Of a stretch of DNA of 64,000 nt, positions 25,601 through 34,229 are shown in pieces (positions within the stretch are counted from its first letter, which is position 1; every line of letters starts with the position of its first letter). The stretch covers positions 1,612,001-1,676,000 of the forward strand of contig JAKJHU010000054.1 of NCBI GenBank assembly GCA_022316685.1, written 5' to 3'. Source of the DNA: Progne subis subis (taxonomy: Eukaryota > Chordata > Aves > Passeriformes > Hirundinidae). The notes beneath the pieces are model-generated. The model worked only from the letters and a program-made list of their open reading frames with translations, was not told the DNA's origin and ran no database searches. The position numbers and the translations under genes are program-made.

Positions 25601-27289
25601 ACTCTCGGATCCATGGAGAGGACAGATTTACTCATCATCTACTTGTCATCACCAGAGCAGCAGCTTATTGCACTGCAGGCAGCCCACGTGCTGCAGTGCC
25701 ACAGGCTTTGTTCTCTCTGCATTCTGACAGCCAGCAGCAAAGTGGAACCGGAGAACCAGATAAAACTTGAAAAATCAACCCTCAAAGCACATTTCACACC
25801 TCTTTTCTGCAGTGAAATGAGCAGCAGAAAAACACCTCTGTCCTTCCCTGCTAAACATTTTTCTAAGTTAACTGTGGCTGACCCCAGAGTTATGTGAGGA
25901 ACAGAATCTTTACCCATGACATCTCTAACGAACTCCGGGGGAGGTCGTGGTGCCCATTCATTCAGTTTTTCAGGAATTGGTACAGTCTTTTCCTGCAAGA
26001 ACAAACCAACCAGCCATCAGTATCTTCCAGGAGCAAAGCCTGCAATTTTAACACATTGCTGAAAGGCGGGATACGTCTGACAACAGCCTCTTCCACCAAC
26101 TGACAGATCTCAGGAGGAGCACAGCTGCAGCAATTTCTTCATGCACAGGGATCAGGAGCAGGCAGAAGAGGAGAATCAGAAGGGATCCTCTCTGTCCCTC
26201 ACATTCAGGCCTGCAGGTCAACAAACCCCAGGAGGATTAGGAGTGTCTGTGCCTCTTTTCAGCACTGGGAACTAGAAGGAAGCATGTCAGCACCTTCAAG
26301 CACTCGCAGGAACTGAGTATAATTCCACTACTGGTAGTCTGGGAAAGGTATTTGTGCACCTTCCATGCCAGAGCTAGAGGACAGGGAAGAGCAGGGGAGG
26401 GAGAACACATGGTGCAAGGTCAGAGGAAGAACGTGGTGCAGGGAAGTCTCAGCCTGCTCCAGCACACACAGAGCAGGGTCTGAAAGTCTCCTCCTGGCAA
26501 AAACCTCCCCAGGAAAAGGATCAAAACACCCAGTTAGAGGACCAGGGTCATGCTCCCGCACATTAAAAGCAGTAGATAGAAGAAAGTTCAGCGGGCAGAG
26601 CACCGAGGGGTCCCATGGGTTCCCAGAGAAGTGTCTCTCCTCACAGCATCCCAGAAAACGTGGGTCCTTCTCCCCTCACACAATACAGTGTGGGGGGGGT
26701 CGGTCCTCTTCCCCTTGAGGACCTGGCAAAGAGGAAGGGGCCGTGTGTTGATCCCGTCATGGAACCGGGAAGGACCAAGGGGGGCTGGTCCCTCTCTCCT
26801 CATAGACCCCGGGAAGGGGGTGTCGGTTCCTCTTCCCTCACGGACATGGAGAGGAGAAAGGACGGGTTGGTCCCTCTCCCCTCACGGACCCCGAGGACGG
26901 GGAAAGGGGGTTTAGCCCCTCTTCTCTCACAGAGCCAGAGGTGGGGGTCTCGGCGTCCTTCTCCCCTCACAGACACCGAGAGGGTCTCAGTGTCCCTCTC
27001 ACCTCACAGACACCGAGGGTTTGGGGCTCGATGTCCCTCTGCCCTCACAGACCCAGGAGGTGAGGTGGGGGGTCTCGGTGTCCCTCTCCCCTCACGGACC
27101 CCGGGGGAGGGTCTCGGCGTCCCTCTCCTCTCCCGCCGCCCCGGGCCGTGCCCCGGCGGGTGCCCTCACCGGGTTCCTCATGAGGCGCTCGAGGCGGAGG
27201 CGCTGCTCCTCGGCCGCGCTCCGTGGGATGACGAGCGGCTGCGGCTCCTTGCGGGGCCGGGGCGGCCGCGGGGCCGAGGGCGCCGCCAT
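19528..27289 (-). CDS. PRKRIP1: PRKRIP1, PRKR-interacting protein 1 (six coding exons)
   Basis: Join of 27289-27170, 25992-25914, 24546-24446, 23724-23639, 21980-21913 and 19643-19528 gives a 189-residue protein (human 184). All junctions use GT-AG and keep frame. The protein binds double-stranded RNA, inhibits the PKR kinase in mammalian studies, and is a component of the catalytic spliceosome. Visible features are the N-terminal [20 protein letters not shown], the family block [39 protein letters not shown], a long charged helix rich in K/R/E/Q (about 90-152) and an acidic tail [19 protein letters not shown] ending in PSFVMGRG. The start is the ATG in a CpG island with GCCGCCATG context near but not upstream in frame of an N-terminal extension; it matches the known N-terminus. 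It sits between SH2B2 and ORAI2 as in mammals. It is expected to be nuclear. Confidence 0.96.
21913..21980 (-). CDS. PRKRIP1: PRKRIP1 coding exon 5
   Basis: 68 nt between a TTTATAG acceptor and an AAAAAG|GTCAGT donor. It encodes the lysine-rich helix [20 protein letters not shown]; its first base completes an arginine codon begun in exon 4. Confidence 0.93.
21981..23638 (-). other. PRKRIP1: PRKRIP1 intron 4
   Basis: About 1.7 kb GT-AG intron. No repeat or additional exon was recognised. The neighbouring introns 5 (19644-21912), 3 (23725-24445), 2 (24547-25913) and 1 (25993-27169) also lack recognisable genes. Confidence 0.75.
23639..23724 (-). CDS. PRKRIP1: PRKRIP1 coding exon 4
   Basis: 86 nt between a AATTACAG acceptor and an AAGCG|GTAAGG donor. 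It encodes [20 protein letters not shown] followed by QTAKRRRK and part of an arginine codon, in the long basic helix of the family. Confidence 0.95.
24446..24546 (-). CDS. PRKRIP1: PRKRIP1 coding exon 3
   Basis: 101 nt between a GTTGCAG acceptor and a GAGAAG|GTCAGC donor. It encodes [20 protein letters not shown], then [13 protein letters not shown], the most conserved block of the family. The donor is a weaker GTCAGC type. Confidence 0.95.
25914..25992 (-). CDS. PRKRIP1: PRKRIP1 coding exon 2
   Basis: 79 nt between a TCTTGCAG acceptor and an ATGG|GTAAAG donor. It encodes [20 protein letters not shown], then FVRDVM and the first base of a glycine codon, near identical to the mammalian block. 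Confidence 0.97.
26610..27130. repeat. Degenerate GC-rich minisatellite in PRKRIP1 intron 1
   Basis: Repeated units built around CCCTCTCCCCTCACAGACCC followed by G-rich spacers such as GAGGGTCTCGGTGT recur about every 40-65 bases up to the edge of the first coding exon. Units are diverged. The tract keeps long open frames on the plus strand only because stops are rare in it. Confidence 0.75.
27170..27289 (-). CDS. PRKRIP1: PRKRIP1 coding exon 1
   Basis: Runs from ATG at 27289 to an AACCCG|GTGAGG donor, phase 0. It encodes residues 1-40, [20 protein letters not shown] onward to RLMRNP. An in-frame upstream ATG at 27355 would add 22 residues of low-complexity sequence that has no family counterpart, so it was not used. 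Confidence 0.95.
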
Positions 27290-27319
27290 GTTCCGGCCCT
27301 GGCCGCGCCCCGCCCCCCG

Positions 27320-27327
27320 TGACGTCA
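27320..27327. promoter_or_regulatory. PRKRIP1: Consensus CRE, TGACGTCA
   Basis: Perfect palindromic cAMP-response element (inside GTGACGTCAC) 31 bases upstream of the PRKRIP1 start codon. CREB/ATF binding is established for this sequence in general; use here is inference. Confidence 0.7.
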
Positions 27328-27499
27328 CGGCGCGCGACGCGGGCGGCCCCGTCATGGCGGGTGCGGTGAGGGCCGGGCCGAGGCGGGAGGTGTGTGAGGG
27401 AACCCCGTGCCTAGGGGTCCCCGTGCGGGGCCCTCAGCGCCAACAGAGCCACGGAGTCGGGTCCGTGAGGGGAGAGGGACACCGAGGAAAAACCTCTGG

Positions 27500-27675
27500 G
27501 GTCATCGAACCCAGCTCCTACCCTGTTGACACTCTCTCAACCAGGGCACAGAGTGCTACAAGTCGTTTCTTGGACATCTCCAAGGACTATGTCTCCACCC
27601 ACCTCAGTGGGCAGCCTGTGCCAATATCTGATCACCCTTTCTGTGAAGAAATCCCCCTCCTAAGTCTTTACTCTG
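27500..27675 (-). mobile_element. CR1 LINE fragment (first of four)
   Basis: Reverse-complement CR1 text: GTCATCGAACCCAGCTCC, GACATCTCCAAGGACTATG, CACCTCAGTGGGCAGCCTGT. It lacks the terminal repeat and is truncated. Confidence 0.75.
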
Positions 27676-27709
27676 CAGCCTGGATGGGGGCTGAAGGCAG
27701 AGTCCCCAA

Positions 27710-27898
27710 ACTGTGTGGTTGGAAGGGCCCTCTGTAGATCACCCAGCGCAGTGATGTACAGAGGGCCAGCAAGGCTGGGTCACCCAGAGCCGGTGACACA
27801 GGAGTGCGTCCAAGTGGGTTTGGAATATCTCCAGACAGGGAGACTCCATGGTCTTCCTGGGCAGCTTGTCTCAGTGCTCTGCCACCCCCAGTGGGATT
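27710..27898 (-). mobile_element. CR1 LINE fragment (second of four)
   Basis: Starts again at GTGGTTGGAAGGGCCCTCTG and reads into GGGCAGCTTGTCTCAGTGC, so it is an independent copy of the same CR1 3' region in the same orientation. Confidence 0.7.
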
Positions 27899-27904
27899 CT
27901 TTGA

Positions 27905-28104
27905 AGGCACAGAGTCACAGAACCATGGTTCGAGTTGGAAAGGACCATTGGGGTCACCCAGTCCATCCCCCTGCTCCAGCATGGTCCCCTGAGCGTGGCA
28001 CTCAGGGCTGTGTCCAGAGGGATTTTGGGGGACACCCCACGCCCACTCTGTGCAGCCTGTGCCAGTGCTTGGTCACCCACACAGTGAAGAACTTCTTCCT
28101 CATA
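27905..28104 (-). mobile_element. CR1 LINE fragment (third of four)
   Basis: Begins AGTCACAGAACCATGGTTCG with GAGTTGGAAAGGACCATTGG and ends after AAGAACTTCTTCCTCATAG. Same orientation as its neighbours. Confidence 0.8.
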
Positions 28105-28520
28105 GCAGTCACAGGATGGTTTGGGTTGGAAGGGACCTAAAAGATCTTCCAACTCTCTGCCATGGGCAGGGATGCCACCCACTAGATCAGGCTGCTCAGA
28201 GCTCTGTCCTACCCAGCCTTGAACATTTCCAGGGATGCAGCAGTCAAAGATTTTCTGGGCTGTCTGCGCTGGAGTGACACCACCTTCACAGTAAAGAATT
28301 TAATCCTAATATCTCACCTAAACCCACTCTTTCAGTTTGAAGCAGTTCCCCCATTTGTCACTACAAATTTGTGTTCAAATCTTTCTGTCCATTTGGGTAC
28401 TGAAAACCCACAATTAGGTCACCCTGAAGCCTTCTCTTTTCCAGGCTGAACCATCCCAAATTCCCTCAGCCTTTCTTTGTAGAAGAGGTGTTCCATCCCT
28501 CCAATCATCTGGTTTGTCTT
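28105..28520 (-). mobile_element. CR1 LINE fragment (fourth of four)
   Basis: Longest of the group: AGTCACAGGATGGTTTGGG, GGAAGGGACCTAAAAGATC, then the downstream CR1 text through CTTTTCCAGGCTGAACCATC and CCCTCAGCCTTTCTTTGTAG. Confidence 0.85.
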
Positions 28521-31500
28521 CTCCGGGCTCACTCCAACAGGCCCCTGTCTTGGTTTTGGGTGGAACTCTCATCCCATGGCTCAGCACCACTGAGGAGGGC
28601 CTGGCTCCAGCCTCTGACACCTCCCTGAGACACTCAAAAACTCAGACACAGCTTGTTCCCTGCATCACTCCTCCCATGTCCCAGCTGTAGCTGTGCATCC
28701 TGCTCCTGCCCAAGCTGTGTTTGCTGAGCTCCGCTGTCCCCTGTCCCCTCAGGCACGTTCTCAGGGCTGCGCTGTGTCCCCAGCAGGCCGCATTCGCGAG
28801 GCAGCTCCGGCATCTGCCGTGCTCTGTCCAGGCCGAGCCTGAGCAGGATGAAAATTCAGTGTTTTTTTTTCCACCGGCACCCTCAGCCCTGCCAAATCCC
28901 TTCCCCGTGAGGGTGTAAGCGATACAGCACTTCCTGGTGCCCCCGTGGCAGGCTGCCTGCGCCATCTGTTCGTGTCACTTTGGTCATTAACCAGCGCGGC
29001 CCGCGGGCTTTGTCTGCTGACAGTGATGAACGGCAGCTCCGCTCCCCACAGCACGGCCCTGCCGGGCGCTGGGAGACGCGGGCAGGTAGCAGGGGAAGGG
29101 ATGCTGTGCTGTTTGCGTCCATATTCACACCTGGGATTTGCAGGAACGGCGCCTGGACGAGCTGAGGGCTGCTACACCCAAATGCACGCTTGCCTGATGG
29201 AGCTGGGAGAAGCCATAGCAGGGAAGAAGAGCCAGAGCTGGCTGCAGTACAGGCCTCTGCTGCAAGCCAAATTTCGTTTCAAGTTGCTGTGGCCCTACAG
29301 AAATGGCATGGCATGTGCTGGGGCTGTGTGTGCGTCACAGAATTAGCCAGTAAAGGTCAGCTGCAATGGAAGAGGGGCATAAGCCTTTGTGCAGTCTATG
29401 GAGATAAGCCAGAGCTGGGAAGTTGGGCTCTGGATTTCAGACAGCTTCGTGCTGTGCATGTGGAGAGGGTGGCAGAAAAGAGAACAGAGAGGTTGGGAAT
29501 GGCTCCTGCAATTTATAGTTCATTTGTATGGCCTGAATTTATTAAGCCTCCATTCTCTTCCCCTTTCTGTGGAGAAAATTCGGAGCTGATCCTCAGGTTC
29601 AGCCCTGTGTTTACAAAAGACTTTTCAACCTCGGCTGAGGTTGCTATGGAAATCACACTAGTTTGTGTCTCGTGTTTGTCTTACCAACCTGATTTGTAAA
29701 AGAATGGTGTGAATTTAGTGCTGGCTGAGTTCCCAGCTGGCCCCTGGTCCTGGAAGGCATCCTTGCAGTCTCAGCCCTGGCTGGAGCAATGCAAACAGCT
29801 TCCTCCACGCTGTCTGCCAGCTCCCTGGCTCCTGTGCCTGCGGCTCTCCCAACCTTGGGTCGTCTTCAGCCCACCAGGACAGAAACCATCCAGTGCCAGG
29901 CTGCACTCAGCCCTGCCAGGGAGACACCAGCTCTGTTGCAGATTCCACGGCAGGTCCCCTGTCCCCTCTCAGTCACCGCAGACTGTTTTACAAAACAGAA
30001 TTGCTGCAAACCGATTGAGTTCCTCTGCTGAGTCCTAAGCACAACTAATCCCTAACGTTTCACCCTGTTTCTTCCTCACAGCAGACACACAGCTTCCCAC
30101 AGCAGGGCTCGGAATGATGAGCTGCAAGGACTTGGCCCTCCCGTGCCAGTCCCCATGGGAGGAGGGCAGAATGGCAGTCCTGAGTGCTGCAGGGAGCAGC
30201 TGGACTCACTTGCCCAGAACGTGGCTTGTTCCAGCCACAGCTCACAGCCCCAGGAAACAAACAGGCAGCTGCCTGTCATGCAGCAGAGCCCTCGCAAACC
30301 CTGGGGAAAGAGACCTGGGAACATCTCTTGAGCTATGCGTTGAGGGAGTTGGTGCAGACTCTTGATGTATTCTGCCCGATTTACTTTTAAAAAATCTGGG
30401 GAGCGGGGCAAGATAGTTAGTTAAGTCATACAAAAATAGAAAGTATTCCATCAAAATGCAAAGCCCACAAAATCATTTGCTATGGATTGGCTGCAAAGAG
30501 TGCTGGGCTGGGTTCTGGGCAGGACTGGACTTACTGGGGTCAGCAGATTTGCATTAGAACAGGGTAGTGTTTTCACAGGTCAGTTCGAACCAAACAAGTC
30601 TCAGCTCCCTGATCTTCATCAAAGAAGCTCATTTGTGTTTCTGAGGAGTTCTCCTACCAAAGGGATCCTTCTGGAAGCACTGCAATCCTTTGCTGAGACA
30701 GACCCTGCACCACAGGCAGGAGCAGCGCAGAGCTCCAACACCCACGTGAAACGTGGGCAGCTGCGCTGCTGAAATCTCTTTGCATTTTTGTCCTGTTCAT
30801 GGTACGTGCCAGGGCACAGCTCAGCAGCAGCATCCCTGCAGCCCAGTCCTTCTCCAGCCCCGGGCAGAGGGCACTGCTGGCATGGAATCCAGCCCACACG
30901 CTGAGGCTGCTGTTCCCTTGTTCCACCATCAGATCTCTGCGTTAGATGCTGTTTTGTCCTGCCTCTGCCCTTCCAGATACCCTGTGAAAGGAAAGGGATG
31001 TTTTCCAGCAAGGCTGATGCTGTAATTAGTCAATTTGTTAATAAGCTGAGGTGTGAAGGGCTTTCTGTGAGGCAGGAGGAGCAGCTGTCCCGAAGGCACA
31101 GCCCTCAGTGTCACCTCCCCAGCTGCCCAGCTCCTGATGGATGAGCTCTCCAGGAGCGGTGAAAAGGCTCTGGTGGCTTCTGGGGAGGGAATGTTTTTGT
31201 GAATGGATCATGACACAACCATGGCCTGATTACCGAGCTGAGCAGCTCCCTCCACCCCCCCAAAAGCCATGTGTTAGCTGCGTCTGTCACTGCTTAGCTG
31301 TCACAGTACAGTCTGGGACAATGCTCCAGTTTTCCCAGGGGATTCTCAGCAGAAAAGAGCACACTAGAAAGACACACAACGTCAGAGCATGAGGCACAGT
31401 CTCCCAGGAGAGATGAAGGCAGAGGAGGGGGAATGACAAGCCATGGGGAGCTGCTGGGAGATGCTAGCACAGGCCTTTAGCAAGGGAGGGGCACCTTCAC

Positions 31501-31870
31501 AGCCCAGAGCTGCTCATTCCCAATGATCCTGCTGCTTGGGGGATGCACCATTCTGACTCGCACTACTGACTAACCAGACAAAGTAAATAACAGACTGGGA
31601 GGAGAGGAAACCCAGTCCTGTACAGCCTGGACCCACCCTCCTCCACCCTCTGCTCAGCAGAGGAGAGAACTCTGCTCCCTTCCTCCTCTCTTCTCTGTGC
31701 ACTCCAGCAGGCAGAGACAGACCCAGCCTGGCCTCAGGTGCCAGGAGATAGCAACCAGGTCTGCACACATGAGACATGACAGCACCCTCCTTCTCTTTTT
31801 CCTTTTATCTTATGTAGCAAATCCAGCAAAGCCCCAAGCTCTTGCTCACATGCTGTTGTTTTTGCAAGTG
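28521..31870. other. Intergenic DNA between SH2B2 3' end and PRKRIP1 promoter
   Basis: GC-moderate sequence with only short, unconserved-looking open frames on both strands. No transposon, RNA gene or exon was recognised. Confidence 0.5.
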
Positions 31871-31953
31871 ATTTTATTTTAAAACTGGAACTCGAGTTCT
31901 CAATTTGTTTAACGAGTCCCCCCCCTCCCCTTTCTTTTTTTAAATAAAATTAA

Positions 31954-31959
31954 TTTATT
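31954..31959 (-). terminator. SH2B2: Candidate poly(A) signal of SH2B2
   Basis: AATAAA on the minus strand in GTAGAATAAATTAATTTT, followed by a G-rich stretch on the transcript strand; another AATAAA lies at 31878-31873. It gives a 3' UTR of about 2 kb. Assignment is inference. Confidence 0.5.
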
Positions 31960-33914
31960 CTACACAACAGTAAACTCTTCCAGACTCTTCCCTATTTACA
32001 AATTAACATCTTTTGCTTGCAGATCATTGCTTCCCCCTCCTTTTCCCATCCTGTGACATAGAAAGTGAGAAACAAAGCCAATATCTGAAGGTCTGTAAGG
32101 CAGTGCTCCCATCCAGCCTTCTGGATCCCACCTTTGGGGCCTCAGGGAAGATCCAGAGTGACAATGGCTGTGTCAGAGCTGGAGATCTCCCCTCACGCAC
32201 CATGTGTGTTAAACCCATCAACCAAGAGCACCCAGCCTCTCCCTGCTCCTCTGAGCTGTGTTTTACCTGGGCTGAGGAAGGAGAAATACCCCCAACAGAG
32301 CACACTGCTCCTGCTGTCCTCTGAAGGGCCGTGTGTTTGGGGAGAAGGCAGCGTTTGCTGCAGGAATGGGAGCCACCAGGCATTCTCACACATCCACGGG
32401 TCAGAAAGGCAGCTCTCACATCACAGGAGGAGGCAAGGAGCTTTGGAGACACCTCCCCTCTCCTCCTGAAGCAGGAGGCACGTGTGAGTCAAGCACTGGG
32501 GACATGCTTTGCTAGCTCAGGAAAGAAGGCACCTAATAAATAAAAATTTGGCCCAACCCAGTTCCAGGCAAATTCAAGGGGGTTTTTTGTTGAGGTTGTG
32601 GCTTGGTTTGTACCTCTTTGTACTAAATGGTGACTTCTAGCTGGGCATGGTGGGGCCTGCTCTACCTGGAGACCTGTCCAGACACTCCAAAGCCACCTGG
32701 TTCAGGTCCTGTGAGCACTGTCACTCTGTCACTGCCACACGAGGAGCCAGGAGTCTTGGTGCTGGGTTAGACGAGCTGTGTCAGCCAAACCAAGGGGGAC
32801 TGCAAACACTTTGTCTGCAAGCAAAACTGCCCTTCTGGAGGGTCTCCCAGCCCCCAAGAGGAACAAACCCTGGCCTGTAAAACCATCCTCAGGGCTTCCA
32901 TGACCTGTTGGAAAAGAATCCATGTAGTGTTTTTATGTCTGCTTTTACCTCACCTCTGGACACAGTCCCTGGCCTCTGCCTGATCCCTCCAGCACATCCT
33001 GAATGACCAAAAACTGATGTAAAGAGGAGGTGGTGTTATATTTTCCAAGGTTTCCTTAAGCAATGGAAAATATTGCCCAGCTGTGGCAGAGTGCAGGCAG
33101 AAGGCTGATGCCCTTGTGGAGAGCTTAGGTTTTGAAAAATCAAGGAAGAAAGGGTTATCCATGGATTCACAGTTGGTACAGCAAGGAGAGAAAGGAAACA
33201 AAGGAACAGAAAAGGCAGGACAGCAGGAAAACCCTTTTAGGGTTTTTCAACCCAATTTTAACCCTGTTAAGCTTTGGACAAAAACTCTCTTCTGTCAGAG
33301 CTTAGGAAACACGCGCCCTGGAGGGAGCCCAAAAGTCAGCCCAGATAAACCCTCGGGCCTCTGCAGCAGCTCCCTCTCAGTGATCCATGCATGCCAGAAG
33401 AGTCTCTGCATGGAGATCTGACATTTCCATGCTCATCCCAAAATGCCAGAGTCCCTCGGCAGCTGGTCTGCAGGGCGATGGTGGCAGAAGGATGTTGGCC
33501 ATGCTGGGCTCTTGCCCCAGAGGGGGCAGGCCAAGGTGCTTTGGCCGGAGGATGGAGCCTGTCACAGCTGCGGGTGCCATCCCACAATGGTCACACCCAG
33601 GAGGAAATGCAGGGAGCCCAGCTCGGCCCTGGGAGAGCTCTTGGTCCGGAGGGAAGGAGAAGAGGCTGCAAGCTCTAAAATGGCACTGACTCTTTCAGCC
33701 TCCCACACCCCCAGCACTGCCCCAACGCTGGGGATGGCGCCAGGTCCAGCTGGGACATTGCCCACCGCTGACACAGCTCCCAAAAGCAGCAGGGAGCGAG
33801 GAGGACGTCCCGGCTGGGTCGCTGGTGGTGGCAGGAGGAGGCGGCGAGGCCGGTGCAGCTGGTGAGGGGCACAGCTGCTGCTCCCCCCACCACACAGCCC
33901 CCAGCACGGGGGGC

Positions 33915-33972
33915 TCAGTAGAAGGAGTACTGGTTTTCCACCGCCCGGGTCCGGCTCCGGGCACTGTCGGCC
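33915..33972 (-). pseudogene. SH2B2: Out-of-frame conserved SH2B2 C-terminus (+1 frame)
   Basis: In the frame shifted by one base, this stretch reads [19 protein letters not shown] and a TGA at 33917-33915. RAVENQYS matches the RA(V/L)xNQpY(S/T) motif by which APS, SH2B1 and LNK bind the Cbl TKB domain. The main frame stops just before it. The spacer between SAER and AVEN is 70 nt, one more than a multiple of three. Whether it is translated is unknown: indel in the assembly, real truncation, splicing and recoding are all possible. Confidence 0.7.
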
Positions 33973-34229
33973 TCAGTGGTAGTCCTCGGCACTGGCGGCA
34001 GCGGGCTCCGGCCGGCGCTCGGCGCTGTCGCTGCGGCTCCGGGGGCCCAGGGCACCCTCCAGGCGGTGGTAGGGCGCGGGGACCGGGACACTGGGGGCCA
34101 CGGCCACCCCCTCAGCGGGTGGCGGCACTGGCGGGCCCGTGGGTGCTGTGCTGCAGAAGTAGTGTGGAGGTGGCAGGTCGACCCGGCAGGCCGGTGGCTG
34201 CGACACGAGGGGTGGCGGGGGGCCGGTGT
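33973..34229 (-). CDS. SH2B2: SH2B2 coding exon 8 (last)
   Basis: Begins after a TTTCCCTTGCAG acceptor; the first codon GAC is split with exon 7. The in-phase frame encodes [20 protein letters not shown] and on to [11 protein letters not shown], then EDYH and TGA. A second frame is also open across the whole exon and carries the RAVENQYSFY end. Confidence 0.88.

Larger units (their letters stand above)
27130..27480. promoter_or_regulatory. PRKRIP1: CpG island, PRKRIP1 promoter
   Basis: Short CpG-rich island spanning PRKRIP1 exon 1. It contains a palindromic CRE. On the plus strand an ATGGCGGGTGCG|GTGAGG start-plus-donor pattern lies 65 bases from the PRKRIP1 ATG, so the island might fire in both directions. 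Confidence 0.7.
31935..33972 (-). other. SH2B2: Probable SH2B2 3' UTR
   Basis: Non-coding sequence from the in-frame SH2B2 stop to the first good AATAAA. Its first 58 bases (33915-33972) include, in the +1 frame, the conserved C-terminal codons discussed under the SH2B2 gene, so that part is probably coding in origin. Confidence 0.45.

Noticed and set aside
26615..27737. 235- and 238-codon plus-strand frames across the PRKRIP1 exon 1 region
   Set aside because: They run through the minisatellite and CpG island opposite PRKRIP1; long only because stops are rare in GC-rich repeats.
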